The notes: generated from the letters alone by a model not told the origin. DNA of 64,000 nt from DASUVM01 sp963704675 (GCA_963704675.1 OY969928.1:434001-498000); one strand, 5' to 3'; counted from the stretch's first letter, positions 19,272 through 27,154 are shown. Numbers and translations are program-made.

Positions 19272-19317
19272 GTACTATGGATTTTTTCACAAACACTACA
19301 TACAATAGAGGGTAATT

Positions 19318-20331
19318 ATGACAAAGATCATGTTGGTTGAAGATGACAAGAGCCTGCGCGAAATTTATGGCGTACGCTTACTCGCCGAAGGATACGATAT
19401 TGTATCAGCCGGCGACGGTGAAGAAGCCTTGGCAGTTGCAATTAAAGAACGCCCTGCACTGATTATCAGCGATGTAATGATGCCAAAAATCAGCGGCTTC
19501 GATATGCTCGATATCTTGCGTTCAACAACTGAGACGCGCGGCGTTAAAGTAATTATGATGACTGCGCTTAGCTCGGAAGAGCAGCGTGCTCGCGGTGAAC
19601 AGCTTGGAGCTGATCGCTATCTCGTTAAATCTCAGGTTGGAATTGAAGATGTGGTTCGCGTTGTTCACGAAGTACTTGGCGACGCGCCAGGTTTCAGGCC
19701 TGGCCAAGCACCAGCTTCGCAAGCCGCAAATGCCCAAGTAACACCGCCCCAGCAAAACTACAAAAGTCCGCAGCTAGCAACTGAACCAGCAGCTACTAGT
19801 AGCGCAACAACCTTGCCACAGCAACGATCAACATCGGCACAGCCACCACAACCCCAAGTGCAACCAACCGCTCAACAGCAACCAGCAGCTAGCCCACCAC
19901 AATCAACACCGACGCCACCCTCAGCCCCTAGCGAGCCTACCGCTCAACCACAACCAACACCAAGCGACACTAAGACAACAACACCAAGCACAGGACGCAG
20001 TAAAGTTATTCAACCTATTTCTGATCCAACCACTAGTAAGGTCGACATTAATGATTTATTAGACAAAGAACTAGCCAAAGAAGCTGGCGTTGATATCAAT
20101 AATCGGCCAGCAATTCCTACAGCCGATCAAGAACGAGCCATAATCAACAATCAAGTTGATCAATTTGCAAATCAACAAAACAATCAGTCACAAGCCAGCC
20201 AAGAAGCTTTACCAGATGTAGAAATTGACCAAAATGGTGATTTTGAATCAAAATCACCAACAGAACCTTCGTCAGGCCCAACCGAGCGACCCCTCACGCC
20301 ATCGCCACCACGACCGCCTGTAGCACTCTAA
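19318..20331 (+). CDS. Response-regulator receiver domain with long low-complexity tail
   Basis: Residues 1-125 are a CheY-like receiver: acidic pair 'VEDD' at 7-10, phospho-acceptor Asp 52 in 'IISDVMMP', Thr in 'MMTALS', and Lys in 'YLVKS'. Residues ~130-337 are Pro/Gln/Thr/Ser-rich with only short charged segments ('DINDLLDKELAKEAGVDIN'). There is no DNA-binding or enzymatic output domain. The kinase upstream has a similar tail, so the two may meet through these regions; that is inference. TACAAT lies 17 nt before ATG 19318 and GAGGG serves as the ribosome site. Confidence 0.88.
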   Translation: MTKIMLVEDDKSLREIYGVRLLAEGYDIVSAGDGEEALAVAIKERPALIISDVMMPKISGFDMLDILRSTTETRGVKVIMMTALSSEEQRARGEQLGADRYLVKSQVGIEDVVRVVHEVLGDAPGFRPGQAPASQAANAQVTPPQQNYKSPQLATEPAATSSATTLPQQRSTSAQPPQPQVQPTAQQQPAASPPQSTPTPPSAPSEPTAQPQPTPSDTKTTTPSTGRSKVIQPISDPTTSKVDINDLLDKELAKEAGVDINNRPAIPTADQERAIINNQVDQFANQQNNQSQASQEALPDVEIDQNGDFESKSPTEPSSGPTERPLTPSPPRPPVAL

Positions 20332-20345
20332 TATTCGTATTCAGG

Positions 20346-20351
20346 TATACT
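20346..20351 (+). promoter_or_regulatory. -10 box of a leaderless transcript
   Basis: TATACT ends 6 nt before ATG 20358, so transcription should begin at or next to the start codon. No Shine-Dalgarno is present. It is one of about ten cases of this geometry in the window. Confidence 0.6.
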
Positions 20352-20357
20352 GTGCTC

Positions 20358-21071
20358 ATGAGTAATAATTATGTTCGCTTAAATAAACTACTTGCTGAAC
20401 AATTAGGCATATCGCGCCGTGAAGCAGATTCTTACATTCTCACAGGCCGCGTGCAATTAAACGGCATGATTGCCGACCTCGGAACGCCCGTTGCTCGTGG
20501 CATTGATTTAATAACGGTTGACGACAGGCCCCTCGAAACAGAAAAAACGAAACGAACGTATCTTTTGCTGCACAAACCTACCGATTACGTATGCTCGCGG
20601 CGGCGACAGGGAGAAACTCCTACTATTTACAGTCTGCTACCGCTTAAATATCAAGCCCTCAAAACAGTCGGGCGGCTTGATAAAGATAGCTCAGGAATTA
20701 TTCTGCTCACGAATGATGGCGATTTTGCCCACCACATGACACATCCTTCATTCCATAAGCAAAAAGTTTATTACGTCACACTTAACAAAACATTAGAACC
20801 CCTCCATCAACAGATGATTAGCGATCATGGCATTCGGCTCGACGATGGCCATAGCCATTTTACTGTTGTTTCGTTGATAGATTCTCCTGAAAAGCAGGAA
20901 TACCCAGAGCACACCTATAAAGTCATCATGAGCGAAGGGCGTAATCGCCAAATTCGTCGCACTTTCGCAACACTCGGCTATCGTGTTACGGAACTTCATC
21001 GCACACAATTTGGCAATTTTGAGCTCGGCACACTTGAAAGAGGTGCATTTAAGCTTGTGCAGCCTGCCTAA
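20358..21071 (+). CDS. RsuA/RluB-family rRNA pseudouridine synthase
   Basis: The 237-residue protein has an N-terminal S4 RNA-binding domain ('RLNKLLAEQLGISRREADSYI') and a pseudouridine synthase domain with 'GRLDKDSSGIILLTNDG', whose Asp 108 is the catalytic nucleophile. The C-terminal motif 'EGRNRQIRR' confirms the RsuA/RluB/E/F branch. It isomerises a uridine in rRNA; whether 16S or 23S cannot be decided. I start at ATG 20358 rather than GTG 20352 because TATACT lies directly before the GTG, leaving ATG at the predicted transcription start. Confidence 0.92.
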   Translation: MSNNYVRLNKLLAEQLGISRREADSYILTGRVQLNGMIADLGTPVARGIDLITVDDRPLETEKTKRTYLLLHKPTDYVCSRRRQGETPTIYSLLPLKYQALKTVGRLDKDSSGIILLTNDGDFAHHMTHPSFHKQKVYYVTLNKTLEPLHQQMISDHGIRLDDGHSHFTVVSLIDSPEKQEYPEHTYKVIMSEGRNRQIRRTFATLGYRVTELHRTQFGNFELGTLERGAFKLVQPA

Positions 21072-21109
21072 GCGCCCTTCAATGCAAATAGGTGTTATAC
21101 TATAGAAAT

Positions 21110-21271
21110 ATGGAATTCTTAAGGTTTGATGGCTCAAAAGAAAAAGGCAAGAATACTAAAGATCCCTTAGCTAGGGTTCTTCTTGGTTTTTTTGCCTCTC
21201 TTTTTGTGCTTGACCATGGGTTAATGCGGAGCGGTAGGGGTTCCTTTGTTTCAAAACTATTTCGCAGATAA
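21110..21271 (+). CDS. Small basic membrane peptide, 53 aa (candidate)
   Basis: A 53-codon frame opens at ATG 21110, eight nt after a TATACT -10 box at 21096-21101, and ends at TAA 21269. The peptide starts 'MEFLRFDGSKEKGKNTKD'. It then has a hydrophobic segment ('PLARVLLGFFASLFVL', residues ~19-34) and a basic tail ending 'KLFRR'. The positive-hydrophobic-positive layout suits a small membrane peptide. I recognise no family. A chance ORF cannot be excluded. It lies between the pseudouridine synthase gene and der. Confidence 0.45.
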   Translation: MEFLRFDGSKEKGKNTKDPLARVLLGFFASLFVLDHGLMRSGRGSFVSKLFRR

Positions 21272-21413
21272 GGATACTTTTAATCTAAGATACGCCTGTT
21301 ATTTGCCAAAGAAATACATTCCTCACCAACGCTCAATGTCAACACTTGCCATACTAAAGAAATATTCATACCGTAGAACCCCGAAACTCCTTCAGACCAT
21401 TCTTCTCCCTTCA

Positions 21414-21474
21414 AGCTCTACTGGAGCTATCTTTAGGAAGCGCTCAGATTGAAATCGTTAGTTAAACCGATTTC
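21414..21474 (-). repeat. Two-hairpin element, copy A
   Basis: Read on the reverse strand there is a hairpin of GAAATCG and CGATTTC around the loop GTTTAACTAA. After 22 nt comes a second hairpin AGCTC-CAGTA-GAGCT. Copy B at 47393-47456 (plus strand) has the same two hairpins with nearly identical loops. It lies upstream of der in the opposite orientation to that gene. Whether it is an RNA element or a short dispersed repeat is not known. Confidence 0.6.
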
Positions 21475-21542
21475 ATACGGTTTAGAGTTCGGGTGTAGAA
21501 TAGATGAAAAAATAAGCATTATATGCTATAGTAGGCATATTA

Positions 21543-22895
21543 ATGGCTACGTCACTTCCAACTGTTGCAATTGTCGGGCAAGCGAACGTCGGTAAGAGTT
21601 CGCTTTTTAATCGTATCGTAGGCTCACAGCGTGCAATTGTTGCTCGCGAAGCGGGTACAACGCGCGATAATGTCGTCGAAAAGATCGGCTATAACACACA
21701 CGCCTTCTGGCTCGTTGACACTGCCGGGCTTAAAAACCCCGAAGATGAATTTGAAACCACCATTCAAGAGCAAATTACTGAAGCTACCGAAGCGGCTGAC
21801 GTCATCATCGTGATGGTCGACAGCACAAAGTACCCATCCGATCAAGATCGTCTCGTCGCTAAAAAAGCTCTTAAAAGTCGTAAGCCAGTTATTTTAGTGC
21901 TTAATAAAACCGATCTAAAAGGCAACTTAGCAAATGAAGAGTTCTTGCGCCTAGGTGTTAAAACCATCGTTCGTACTAGCGCTGAGCACCACAGCGGCAC
22001 CGATGAACTGCTTGATGAACTCACGACGCTCTTGCCAGCTCATAAAGATATACCTGATGATAATGTGCTGCGTATTGCACTTATTGGGCGCCCGAACGTT
22101 GGTAAAAGTAATCTATTTAACCGCCTTGCTGGCAAACAACAGGCGCTTGTAGCTAATATTGCCGGCACAACACGCGATGTCAATCGAGTCAAAGTTCGCT
22201 ATGAAAATCGAGATATTGAGCTACTCGATACTGCTGGCATTCGTCGCAATGGCAAGATTGAAATCGGTATTGAAAAATTTAGCGTTCTTCGTAGTCTACA
22301 GGCGATCGAACAAGCTGATATTTGCTTATTGCTCATTGATGTTAACGAGCTGCGCGTTCAGCTCGATCAGAAACTGGCCGGCATCATCAAAGAAGCAGGC
22401 AAGGGGCTCATTCTTGTTATTAGCAAATGGGATAGCCTCGAGAAAGACGCTTATAGCCGCGACCAAATTGCTGCGCAATTAAAACATGAATTCGCCTTTG
22501 TGCCATGGGCACCACTCATACTAACGAGTGCCGTTACCGGCCAAAATGTTACAAAAATATTCGAGCTAGCGCACCAAATTGATGCTCGCCGCAAGCAAGA
22601 GCTGAAAACCAGTACACTCAATCGTGTGCTCGCCGAGTGTATTCGTAAACATCCACCAGCCGGTCTTAAAAATCGCCATCCAAAGCTACGTTACCTCGTA
22701 CAGAGCGACGTGACACCGCCATGGTTTATTCTATTCGGTAGTGGTCTAAAGTACCTGCACTGGAGCTATAAGCGCTATCTTGAGCGTGAACTGCGTCAAG
22801 CCTACGACTTTACTGGTACCAGCATTATGATTAGTTACCGTGATACCTCAGCCGAAAAGAAAAGAAAAGAGCGCGAAGAACATCGCGCAACTTAA
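21543..22895 (+). CDS. der: Ribosome-assembly GTPase Der (EngA)
   Basis: The 450-residue protein has the tandem GTPase domains unique to Der. The first P-loop is 'GQANVGKSS' (residues 12-20) with 'DTAG' and 'NKTD'. The second is 'GRPNVGKSN' near residue 180 with 'DTAGIRR' and 'SKWD'. A C-terminal KH-like domain follows ('HPKLRYLVQSDVTPPWFILF'). Der is needed for 50S maturation. TATAGT ends 10 nt before ATG 21543, leaving only about three nt of leader. A strong hairpin at 22932-22962 closes the gene. Confidence 0.96.
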   Translation: MATSLPTVAIVGQANVGKSSLFNRIVGSQRAIVAREAGTTRDNVVEKIGYNTHAFWLVDTAGLKNPEDEFETTIQEQITEATEAADVIIVMVDSTKYPSDQDRLVAKKALKSRKPVILVLNKTDLKGNLANEEFLRLGVKTIVRTSAEHHSGTDELLDELTTLLPAHKDIPDDNVLRIALIGRPNVGKSNLFNRLAGKQQALVANIAGTTRDVNRVKVRYENRDIELLDTAGIRRNGKIEIGIEKFSVLRSLQAIEQADICLLLIDVNELRVQLDQKLAGIIKEAGKGLILVISKWDSLEKDAYSRDQIAAQLKHEFAFVPWAPLILTSAVTGQNVTKIFELAHQIDARRKQELKTSTLNRVLAECIRKHPPAGLKNRHPKLRYLVQSDVTPPWFILFGSGLKYLHWSYKRYLERELRQAYDFTGTSIMISYRDTSAEKKRKEREEHRAT

Positions 22896-22931
22896 AAGCA
22901 GTTCAGATAGAAGTATGGGTCAATGTGCATC

Positions 22932-22962
22932 CGGCGGACAGGTAATTAAAGCCTGTCCGCCG
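22932..22962. terminator. Strong 11-bp terminator hairpin after der
   Basis: CGGCGGACAGG and CCTGTCCGCCG pair perfectly around a 9-nt AT loop, followed on the plus strand by TAATTTTG. It lies between the convergent der and orphan genes, so it probably ends der transcription and may also act on the reverse strand. Confidence 0.75.
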
Positions 22963-22978
22963 TAATTTTGTCATGCTT

Positions 22979-23428
22979 CTAGGGGAGCTCGTACAGTGTA
23001 ATGTGTCGCCCGTCAGCGATAGCAGTGAACTTCGCCAGCTCACTGACACCCAACTCTTGGTGGCATATATCGCTATTGATCCCGGCAAAGGTAAAGCCGA
23101 TCCTCGAGAGGCCAACGTTAGTAACAATGATATCTTCACTGTCCCGAATCTTCTTGATGCGAACACTAAGAGCGCTCGCTATAGCAGTAACGGTTGTTGT
23201 ACTGGCTATAAGATCACCAGAGGTAACTTGTAGTCTGCCATCCGCAGCAACCTGCACCTTCCCAGTTTCTTGCCATTGCCCGGGTAATGCCCAGCCGGGC
23301 GAGCAGGCGACAATCGTTGTCTGATCGGACATGAAATAACCTCGAATGCTCGCCCCGGCAATTACCACTACCAAGGCAAGGAAAAAAACGGGCGCAGGGT
23401 GTTTTGCAAGGAAACGTAGGAGACGCAT
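22979..23428 (-). CDS. Orphan membrane-anchored protein, 149 aa
   Basis: Residues ~12-32 form one membrane helix ('PVFFLALVVVIAGASI'). The rest is a predicted external beta-rich domain with two Cys residues ('VACSPGW' and 'DICHQ') that could pair. I do not recognise it. ATG 23428 has AAAGGAG five nt upstream; the longer frame from 23452 overlaps that site and is less likely. The gene is richer in GC than pth and der on either side. It shares with several other orphans here a Shine-Dalgarno start and a hairpin at its end. Confidence 0.65.
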   Translation of the reverse strand: MRLLRFLAKHPAPVFFLALVVVIAGASIRGYFMSDQTTIVACSPGWALPGQWQETGKVQVAADGRLQVTSGDLIASTTTVTAIASALSVRIKKIRDSEDIIVTNVGLSRIGFTFAGINSDICHQELGVSELAKFTAIADGRHITLYELP

Positions 23429-23463
23429 CACCACTCCTTTGTGCTGACCCATACTTCATACAC

Positions 23464-23481
23464 ACCTGATGTGTATCAGGT
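23464..23481. promoter_or_regulatory. Palindrome between divergent genes, candidate operator
   Basis: ACCTGAT-GTGT-ATCAGGT is a perfect 7-bp inverted repeat in the 89-nt gap between the orphan gene (minus) and pth (plus). It lies about 25 nt before the -10 box of pth (23506-23511), so it could overlap the -35 region. Operator function is inferred. Confidence 0.4.
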
Positions 23482-23517
23482 TTGCTTATAATACCACAAC
23501 AGCTGTATAATTGCGAG

Positions 23518-24087
23518 GTGAAACTAATTATTGGCCTCGGGAATCCTGGCAAAGAATATGAACGCACCCGGCATAATGTCGGTTTTCTAACACTTGACTG
23601 GCTTGCAAAAGAGTGGCACACTACATTTCAAGAAAAAACAAAGTTTAATGCTGAGATTGCTACAGTAACCGTTGCAGATGAGCAGGTTTGGCTTATAAAA
23701 CCCGCAACTTTTTATAACCTTACCGGCGAAGCCGTCCGAAAAATCCGCGATTTCTACAGACTAACAAATAAAGATGTTTTAGTCATTCACGACGACATGG
23801 CGCTGCCATTTGGCACTCTTCGCAGCCGTATGGGGGGGAGTAGTGCCGGTAATAACGGCGTAAAGTCATTAAACGAACACTTAAACGACGATTACGCCCG
23901 TATTCGCATTGGCATCTGGAGCGAACACCGCGAAAAGATTGAGGCGATTGATTTTGTGCTGAGTAACTTATCCCGAAAAGAAAAAGAGGGGCTCCTGGCG
24001 ATGTACCCCGAGGTGATGGCACTTGCCACCGCCTTTGTTGATAATCGCCTGGAGCCCACCACGGTTACTATTGAGTGCGCGGCTTAG
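23518..24087 (+). CDS. pth: Peptidyl-tRNA hydrolase
   Basis: The 189-residue protein carries the Pth signatures 'IIGLGNPGKEYERTRHNVGF' (catalytic His 19, Asn 9) and 'LVIHDDMALPFGTLR' with the catalytic Asp, then 'GGSSAGNNGVKS' and 'RIRIGIW'. It frees tRNA from stalled peptidyl-tRNA in the cytoplasm. The start is GTG 23518, exactly 6 nt after TATAAT at 23506-23511, so the mRNA should be leaderless. The residues before this in the longer frame do not match the family. Its stop overlaps the end of the convergent reverse-strand gene by 4 nt. Confidence 0.95.
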   Translation: MKLIIGLGNPGKEYERTRHNVGFLTLDWLAKEWHTTFQEKTKFNAEIATVTVADEQVWLIKPATFYNLTGEAVRKIRDFYRLTNKDVLVIHDDMALPFGTLRSRMGGSSAGNNGVKSLNEHLNDDYARIRIGIWSEHREKIEAIDFVLSNLSRKEKEGLLAMYPEVMALATAFVDNRLEPTTVTIECAA

Positions 24088-24407
24088 CGCCGATCACCTG
24101 ATCGGCCAGCATGCCTGTAGTACCTGCGGTACGCCAGGCTTTCGGCTTCCGATGCGAACAACGAGTGGTGCATCGTCTCCCGCTTTCGAGCGAGCCGAAG
24201 CCCCCGTAGACGATCGTACTGCGCCGGCAGACTGTGCACCGCGTCGTCGGTTGCAGCCACGTGTGGCGTGAACAGGTTCAGCCCTCTGCGCGAAACGCTG
24301 TAGCGTGTCAGCTGGTCCAAGATTCGTCCGACTTGCTGCCGGAGCTCATCTAGGAGTTGCTCGCTGTAGCGCACAGGCGCAGTGTAGGTTGCGTCATCAG
24401 TACCCAT
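24084..24407 (-). CDS. GC-rich orphan protein, 107 aa
   Basis: This is a small soluble, strongly basic protein (Arg-rich in the last 40 residues) that I do not recognise. Support for a real gene: TACAAT at 24414-24419 lies exactly 6 nt before ATG 24407, matching the leaderless promoters of neighbouring genes. GC content is clearly higher than in pth and the ZIP gene. A hairpin (24089-24106) lies at its end. The first half has a helical heptad-like pattern ('SEQLLDELRQQVGRILDQL'). It ends inside the last codons of pth. A false ORF in GC-rich DNA remains possible. Confidence 0.5.
   Translation of the reverse strand: MGTDDATYTAPVRYSEQLLDELRQQVGRILDQLTRYSVSRRGLNLFTPHVAATDDAVHSLPAQYDRLRGLRLARKRETMHHSLFASEAESLAYRRYYRHAGRSGDRR
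24089..24106. terminator. Palindromic hairpin at the pth/orphan junction
   Basis: GCCGATCA-CC-TGATCGGC is a perfect 8-bp inverted repeat just after the pth stop and inside the tail of the convergent gene. No T-run follows, so terminator function is uncertain. Confidence 0.35.
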
Positions 24408-24438
24408 GCTATTATTGTAACATGGTACTTAAATAAAG

Positions 24439-25209
24439 TCAATGATCAAGGCCGAAGGCAATCTTTAATAAAAAGCCTGTTAGCGGAATAATGGCAATGC
24501 CAACCAGCAAAAATATACTTTGTAAATTCGCCTGACGATGCGGCTGCTCGTGAATATCCGGAATAATATCCGCAGCAGCGATATAAATAAAACAGCCCGA
24601 TACTACTGCCAGCAACAACGGCACCGCCATTTCAATAGTAGCGCCCAGCCAGAAGGTTAATAAGGCAGTCACAACAGTGGCCAGACTACTGATAATATTT
24701 ATAAGTAACACCTTCCGGGCTCGCATACCTTTGCCGAGTAACATGCCGAAATCACCAATTTCTTGCGGAAGTTCGTGCGCCGCTACTGCAAGCGTTGTCA
24801 CAATACCAGTTGGGATACTAACTAGGAAAGCAGCACCAATCGCGACACCATCAATAGCGTTATGAATCGTATCACCGAGCACAATCAGTGTTTTATGTGA
24901 GCGTTCCTCGGCGTGCTCATGATGACGGTGAAACCAACGTATAGTTCTTTCCATAATAAAGAACAGTACAAAACCAATGAGCACCCAAGTAAGAATCGTC
25001 TGTTCAGTACCGCCCGTATCGTGTACCTCGTGCAAGGCTTCGGGCAAAACATCAAAAAATGCTGCACCCAATAGGGCACCAGCCCCAAATGGCATAGCAT
25101 AGAGCATAATTTTTTCACGCTTTACACGTTTATGTAGCAGTAAAATACCGCCAATGAGTGAAAGGAGGCTCCCGGCAAGGGTGGCTATTGTTAATGCAAT
25201 TAATGTCAT
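24439..25209 (-). CDS. ZIP-family divalent metal transporter
   Basis: The 256-residue protein has about eight hydrophobic segments and the ZIP metal-site motifs 'HNAIDGVAIG' and 'HELPQEIGD' in adjacent helices. A His/Glu-rich cytoplasmic loop 'WFHRHHEHAEERSH' separates helices 3 and 4, as is typical. ZIP proteins import Zn2+ (or Fe/Mn) into the cytoplasm. It diverges from the Fur-family gene with a 97-nt gap that holds a TTGCAA-type inverted repeat. I therefore infer control by that regulator, and zinc as the likely metal. GAGAGAG precedes ATG 25209. Confidence 0.9.
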   Translation of the reverse strand: MTLIALTIATLAGSLLSLIGGILLLHKRVKREKIMLYAMPFGAGALLGAAFFDVLPEALHEVHDTGGTEQTILTWVLIGFVLFFIMERTIRWFHRHHEHAEERSHKTLIVLGDTIHNAIDGVAIGAAFLVSIPTGIVTTLAVAAHELPQEIGDFGMLLGKGMRARKVLLINIISSLATVVTALLTFWLGATIEMAVPLLLAVVSGCFIYIAAADIIPDIHEQPHRQANLQSIFLLVGIAIIPLTGFLLKIAFGLDH

Positions 25210-25269
25210 GGCAATCTCTCTCGCTTAAATGCTTTTATTCACTTGTAGCGTACAAAACTATGTCACTTG

Positions 25270-25286
25270 TTGCAAACTTATTGCAA
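25270..25286. promoter_or_regulatory. TTGCAA inverted repeat, candidate Zur/Fur operator
   Basis: TTGCAA-ACTTA-TTGCAA is a perfect inverted repeat in the divergent gap between the ZIP transporter and the Fur-family gene. It covers the -35 position of the regulator promoter (-10 TATTAT at 25294-25299). Position and symmetry suit a Fur-family dimer; binding is not shown. Confidence 0.5.
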
Positions 25287-25306
25287 AAAGTAGTATTATT
25301 GCGACC

Positions 25307-25741
25307 ATGAAACCTCTTGAAAATCGCTTGGTTGAAACATTGCGGGCACACGGCGTCCGCTCAACAGTAGCACGCAAAGCAGTCTTTGCAACTTTACAGG
25401 ACGCACCCAAACCACTCACGCTACAGGAGATAGCAGAGAAAACAAAAAGCGCCGATAGGGCAAGTGTGTATCGTACGCTAGAACTTTTTGAAAAGTTACG
25501 CATTGTAAGCATCGTCTTAATTGGCTGGAAAAAACGTTTTGAGCTGGCCGCACCATTTAAAAGCCATCACCACCATATTTACTGTGAATATTGCAGTAAA
25601 GTAGTAAGTATTGATTCGTCTTCGCTTGAAAAGCTTATAAAAACTATTTCCGAGCAAAAAGGTTTCCATCTACACCAACATACCTTGGAACTAAGTGGAA
25701 TCTGTAAAAGTTGCAAAGAAAAACTAGCGAGCCGCGAGTAG
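25307..25741 (+). CDS. Fur-family metalloregulator (Zur-like)
   Basis: The 144-residue protein has the Fur layout. A winged helix occupies residues 1-80 ('TVARKAVFATL', 'LTLQEIAEK', 'SADRASVYRTLELFEKLRIV'). The dimer/metal domain has 'HHHH' at 87-90 and two CxxC pairs (93/96 and 133/136) that form the structural zinc site. ATG 25307 lies 7 nt after TATTAT, so the transcript is leaderless; the upstream frame from 25229 runs through the promoter and is not coding. Neighbours are a ZIP importer (divergent) and a CDF-like protein (convergent, 18-nt overlap), which favours zinc sensing. Confidence 0.88.
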   Translation: MKPLENRLVETLRAHGVRSTVARKAVFATLQDAPKPLTLQEIAEKTKSADRASVYRTLELFEKLRIVSIVLIGWKKRFELAAPFKSHHHHIYCEYCSKVVSIDSSSLEKLIKTISEQKGFHLHQHTLELSGICKSCKEKLASRE

Positions 25742-27154
25742 TGCTGCTTCGCTCAAGAGATAATTAAGCACCGCTTCAGGCATAGCACCATCAGGCGACA
25801 TATACATACGCCACTCACCACCAGACGGTATATCTAGATCTTGCCAGTAGGCCACCGGGGAACCATCCGCAAGTTTCATGTGGCTTAAATTATCCCCCGT
25901 ACATCGCAATAGTTCAGAATGATTATCCGAGGCAACATCTAGCTCGCTGAGCGTTTGGTTCCAGCCTTCATAAGGAGTGATGGTTTTCGCCTCTAGAGAA
26001 TATGAAACCGTCTCTGGAGCGGGAGGAGAGGGTGGGTCAACTTCTGGAATAGGGATATCTGGAATAATCTCGGGACGAGGCGTCGCACCTGCCAAGCCGC
26101 CAGTGTTTTCTGCGATCACGTCCGGGTTAACCATGCCCTGGCTAGCACGCCATGTCGCCATACCAATAACTACACTCGCCACCGCCAGGCCGCCGAGCGC
26201 CAATTTGCGCAGCCGTTGCTGACGGGCTTCTGGCGCGCCAAGTTCTTCGCGCCAAGTTCGTGCCTTTTCGGCCAATGGTGTGCTATGGGTAACCGCCCGA
26301 GCGAATACTTTTTGAGTAAGTGCTGTCAGCCGGTTTGGGCCATGGCCGTGCTCCAAGGCTTTTTTAGTCGGCCGGAAATGCCACGCGCCGTATAGCCCTA
26401 ACATCGCCGCAATTACTGACTGAACCTGCCACGCGCCACCTTGCAGTAACGCACCCGCAAACGCTGCCGCGGCTCCAGCCGTATCGTATCGCAAGTGTTC
26501 TTTAAAATGAATCTCATTAGCATTGAGTGTGTAGTTTGGCAAATGCTGCCGCCGACGTCGTATAGTAGCATATACGCCACCGTTCCACGCCAGCGACAAA
26601 CCAGATGCCGCAATCGCCGCAACATTCATTTGCTTGTGTGGCTCCAGGACTTCTTTCAGCGCTGATGGCAGTGACGAATCTTGCGCCATATCACTCAACG
26701 GCGAGAGATCAATGCCGCTCTTTAGCGCACCTAAGCCAGCAGGCACTGAAATAGCCGCATAACCAAGGCGTTTGATAAGCGATAGGTGCCGTGCCGCCCT
26801 TTGCCGCAGCCTTTCCGGCATTGACGGACGTGCAGGCGTGTCAGTCTGCTCACTTTTGCTCACCAACCATTTGACAGCATAACTGATACTGTCGCCAAGA
26901 TTATGCATGCCTTCAATTGTCGTGGCAACGGTCTTACTAGCTCCGGCTGGTATGGATACAACAGCACTTAAGAAATTAACAAATGCTGTATTACCAATAA
27001 GCCTAGCGGTCACGAGCTTGCTGTTATGCGTCCCATGTTCATGGCCGCAAGCATACCGTTGATGCGTATGCTCTGCGTGGCTAAGACGGTGAGCATGGGC
27101 GGGGGATCCCGTGGCATCATCAAACAAAGCTGGCTGCTGTTCCGGTGAGCTCAT
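25724..27154 (-). CDS. CDF-like His-rich membrane protein with C-terminal external domain, 476 aa
   Basis: The N-terminus is His-rich ('HAHRLSHAEHTHQRYACGHEH'), as in zinc exporters. Membrane segments follow, with 'EGMHNLGDSISYAVKW', matching CDF helix 2 (HxxxD), and 'EHLRYDTAGAAAAFAG', matching helix 5 (HxxxD). After these comes another membrane helix near residue 325. Then there is a Pro-rich linker ('PIPEVDPPSPPAPE') and a C-terminal domain with a LysM-like opening ('ITPYEGWNQTLSELDV'). The CDF call is from motif spacing and is not certain. ATG 27154 lies 6 nt after TATTTT. The longer frame to 27304 crosses an RNA terminator and is rejected. Confidence 0.6.
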   Translation of the reverse strand: MSSPEQQPALFDDATGSPAHAHRLSHAEHTHQRYACGHEHGTHNSKLVTARLIGNTAFVNFLSAVVSIPAGASKTVATTIEGMHNLGDSISYAVKWLVSKSEQTDTPARPSMPERLRQRAARHLSLIKRLGYAAISVPAGLGALKSGIDLSPLSDMAQDSSLPSALKEVLEPHKQMNVAAIAASGLSLAWNGGVYATIRRRRQHLPNYTLNANEIHFKEHLRYDTAGAAAAFAGALLQGGAWQVQSVIAAMLGLYGAWHFRPTKKALEHGHGPNRLTALTQKVFARAVTHSTPLAEKARTWREELGAPEARQQRLRKLALGGLAVASVVIGMATWRASQGMVNPDVIAENTGGLAGATPRPEIIPDIPIPEVDPPSPPAPETVSYSLEAKTITPYEGWNQTLSELDVASDNHSELLRCTGDNLSHMKLADGSPVAYWQDLDIPSGGEWRMYMSPDGAMPEAVLNYLLSEAALLAAR

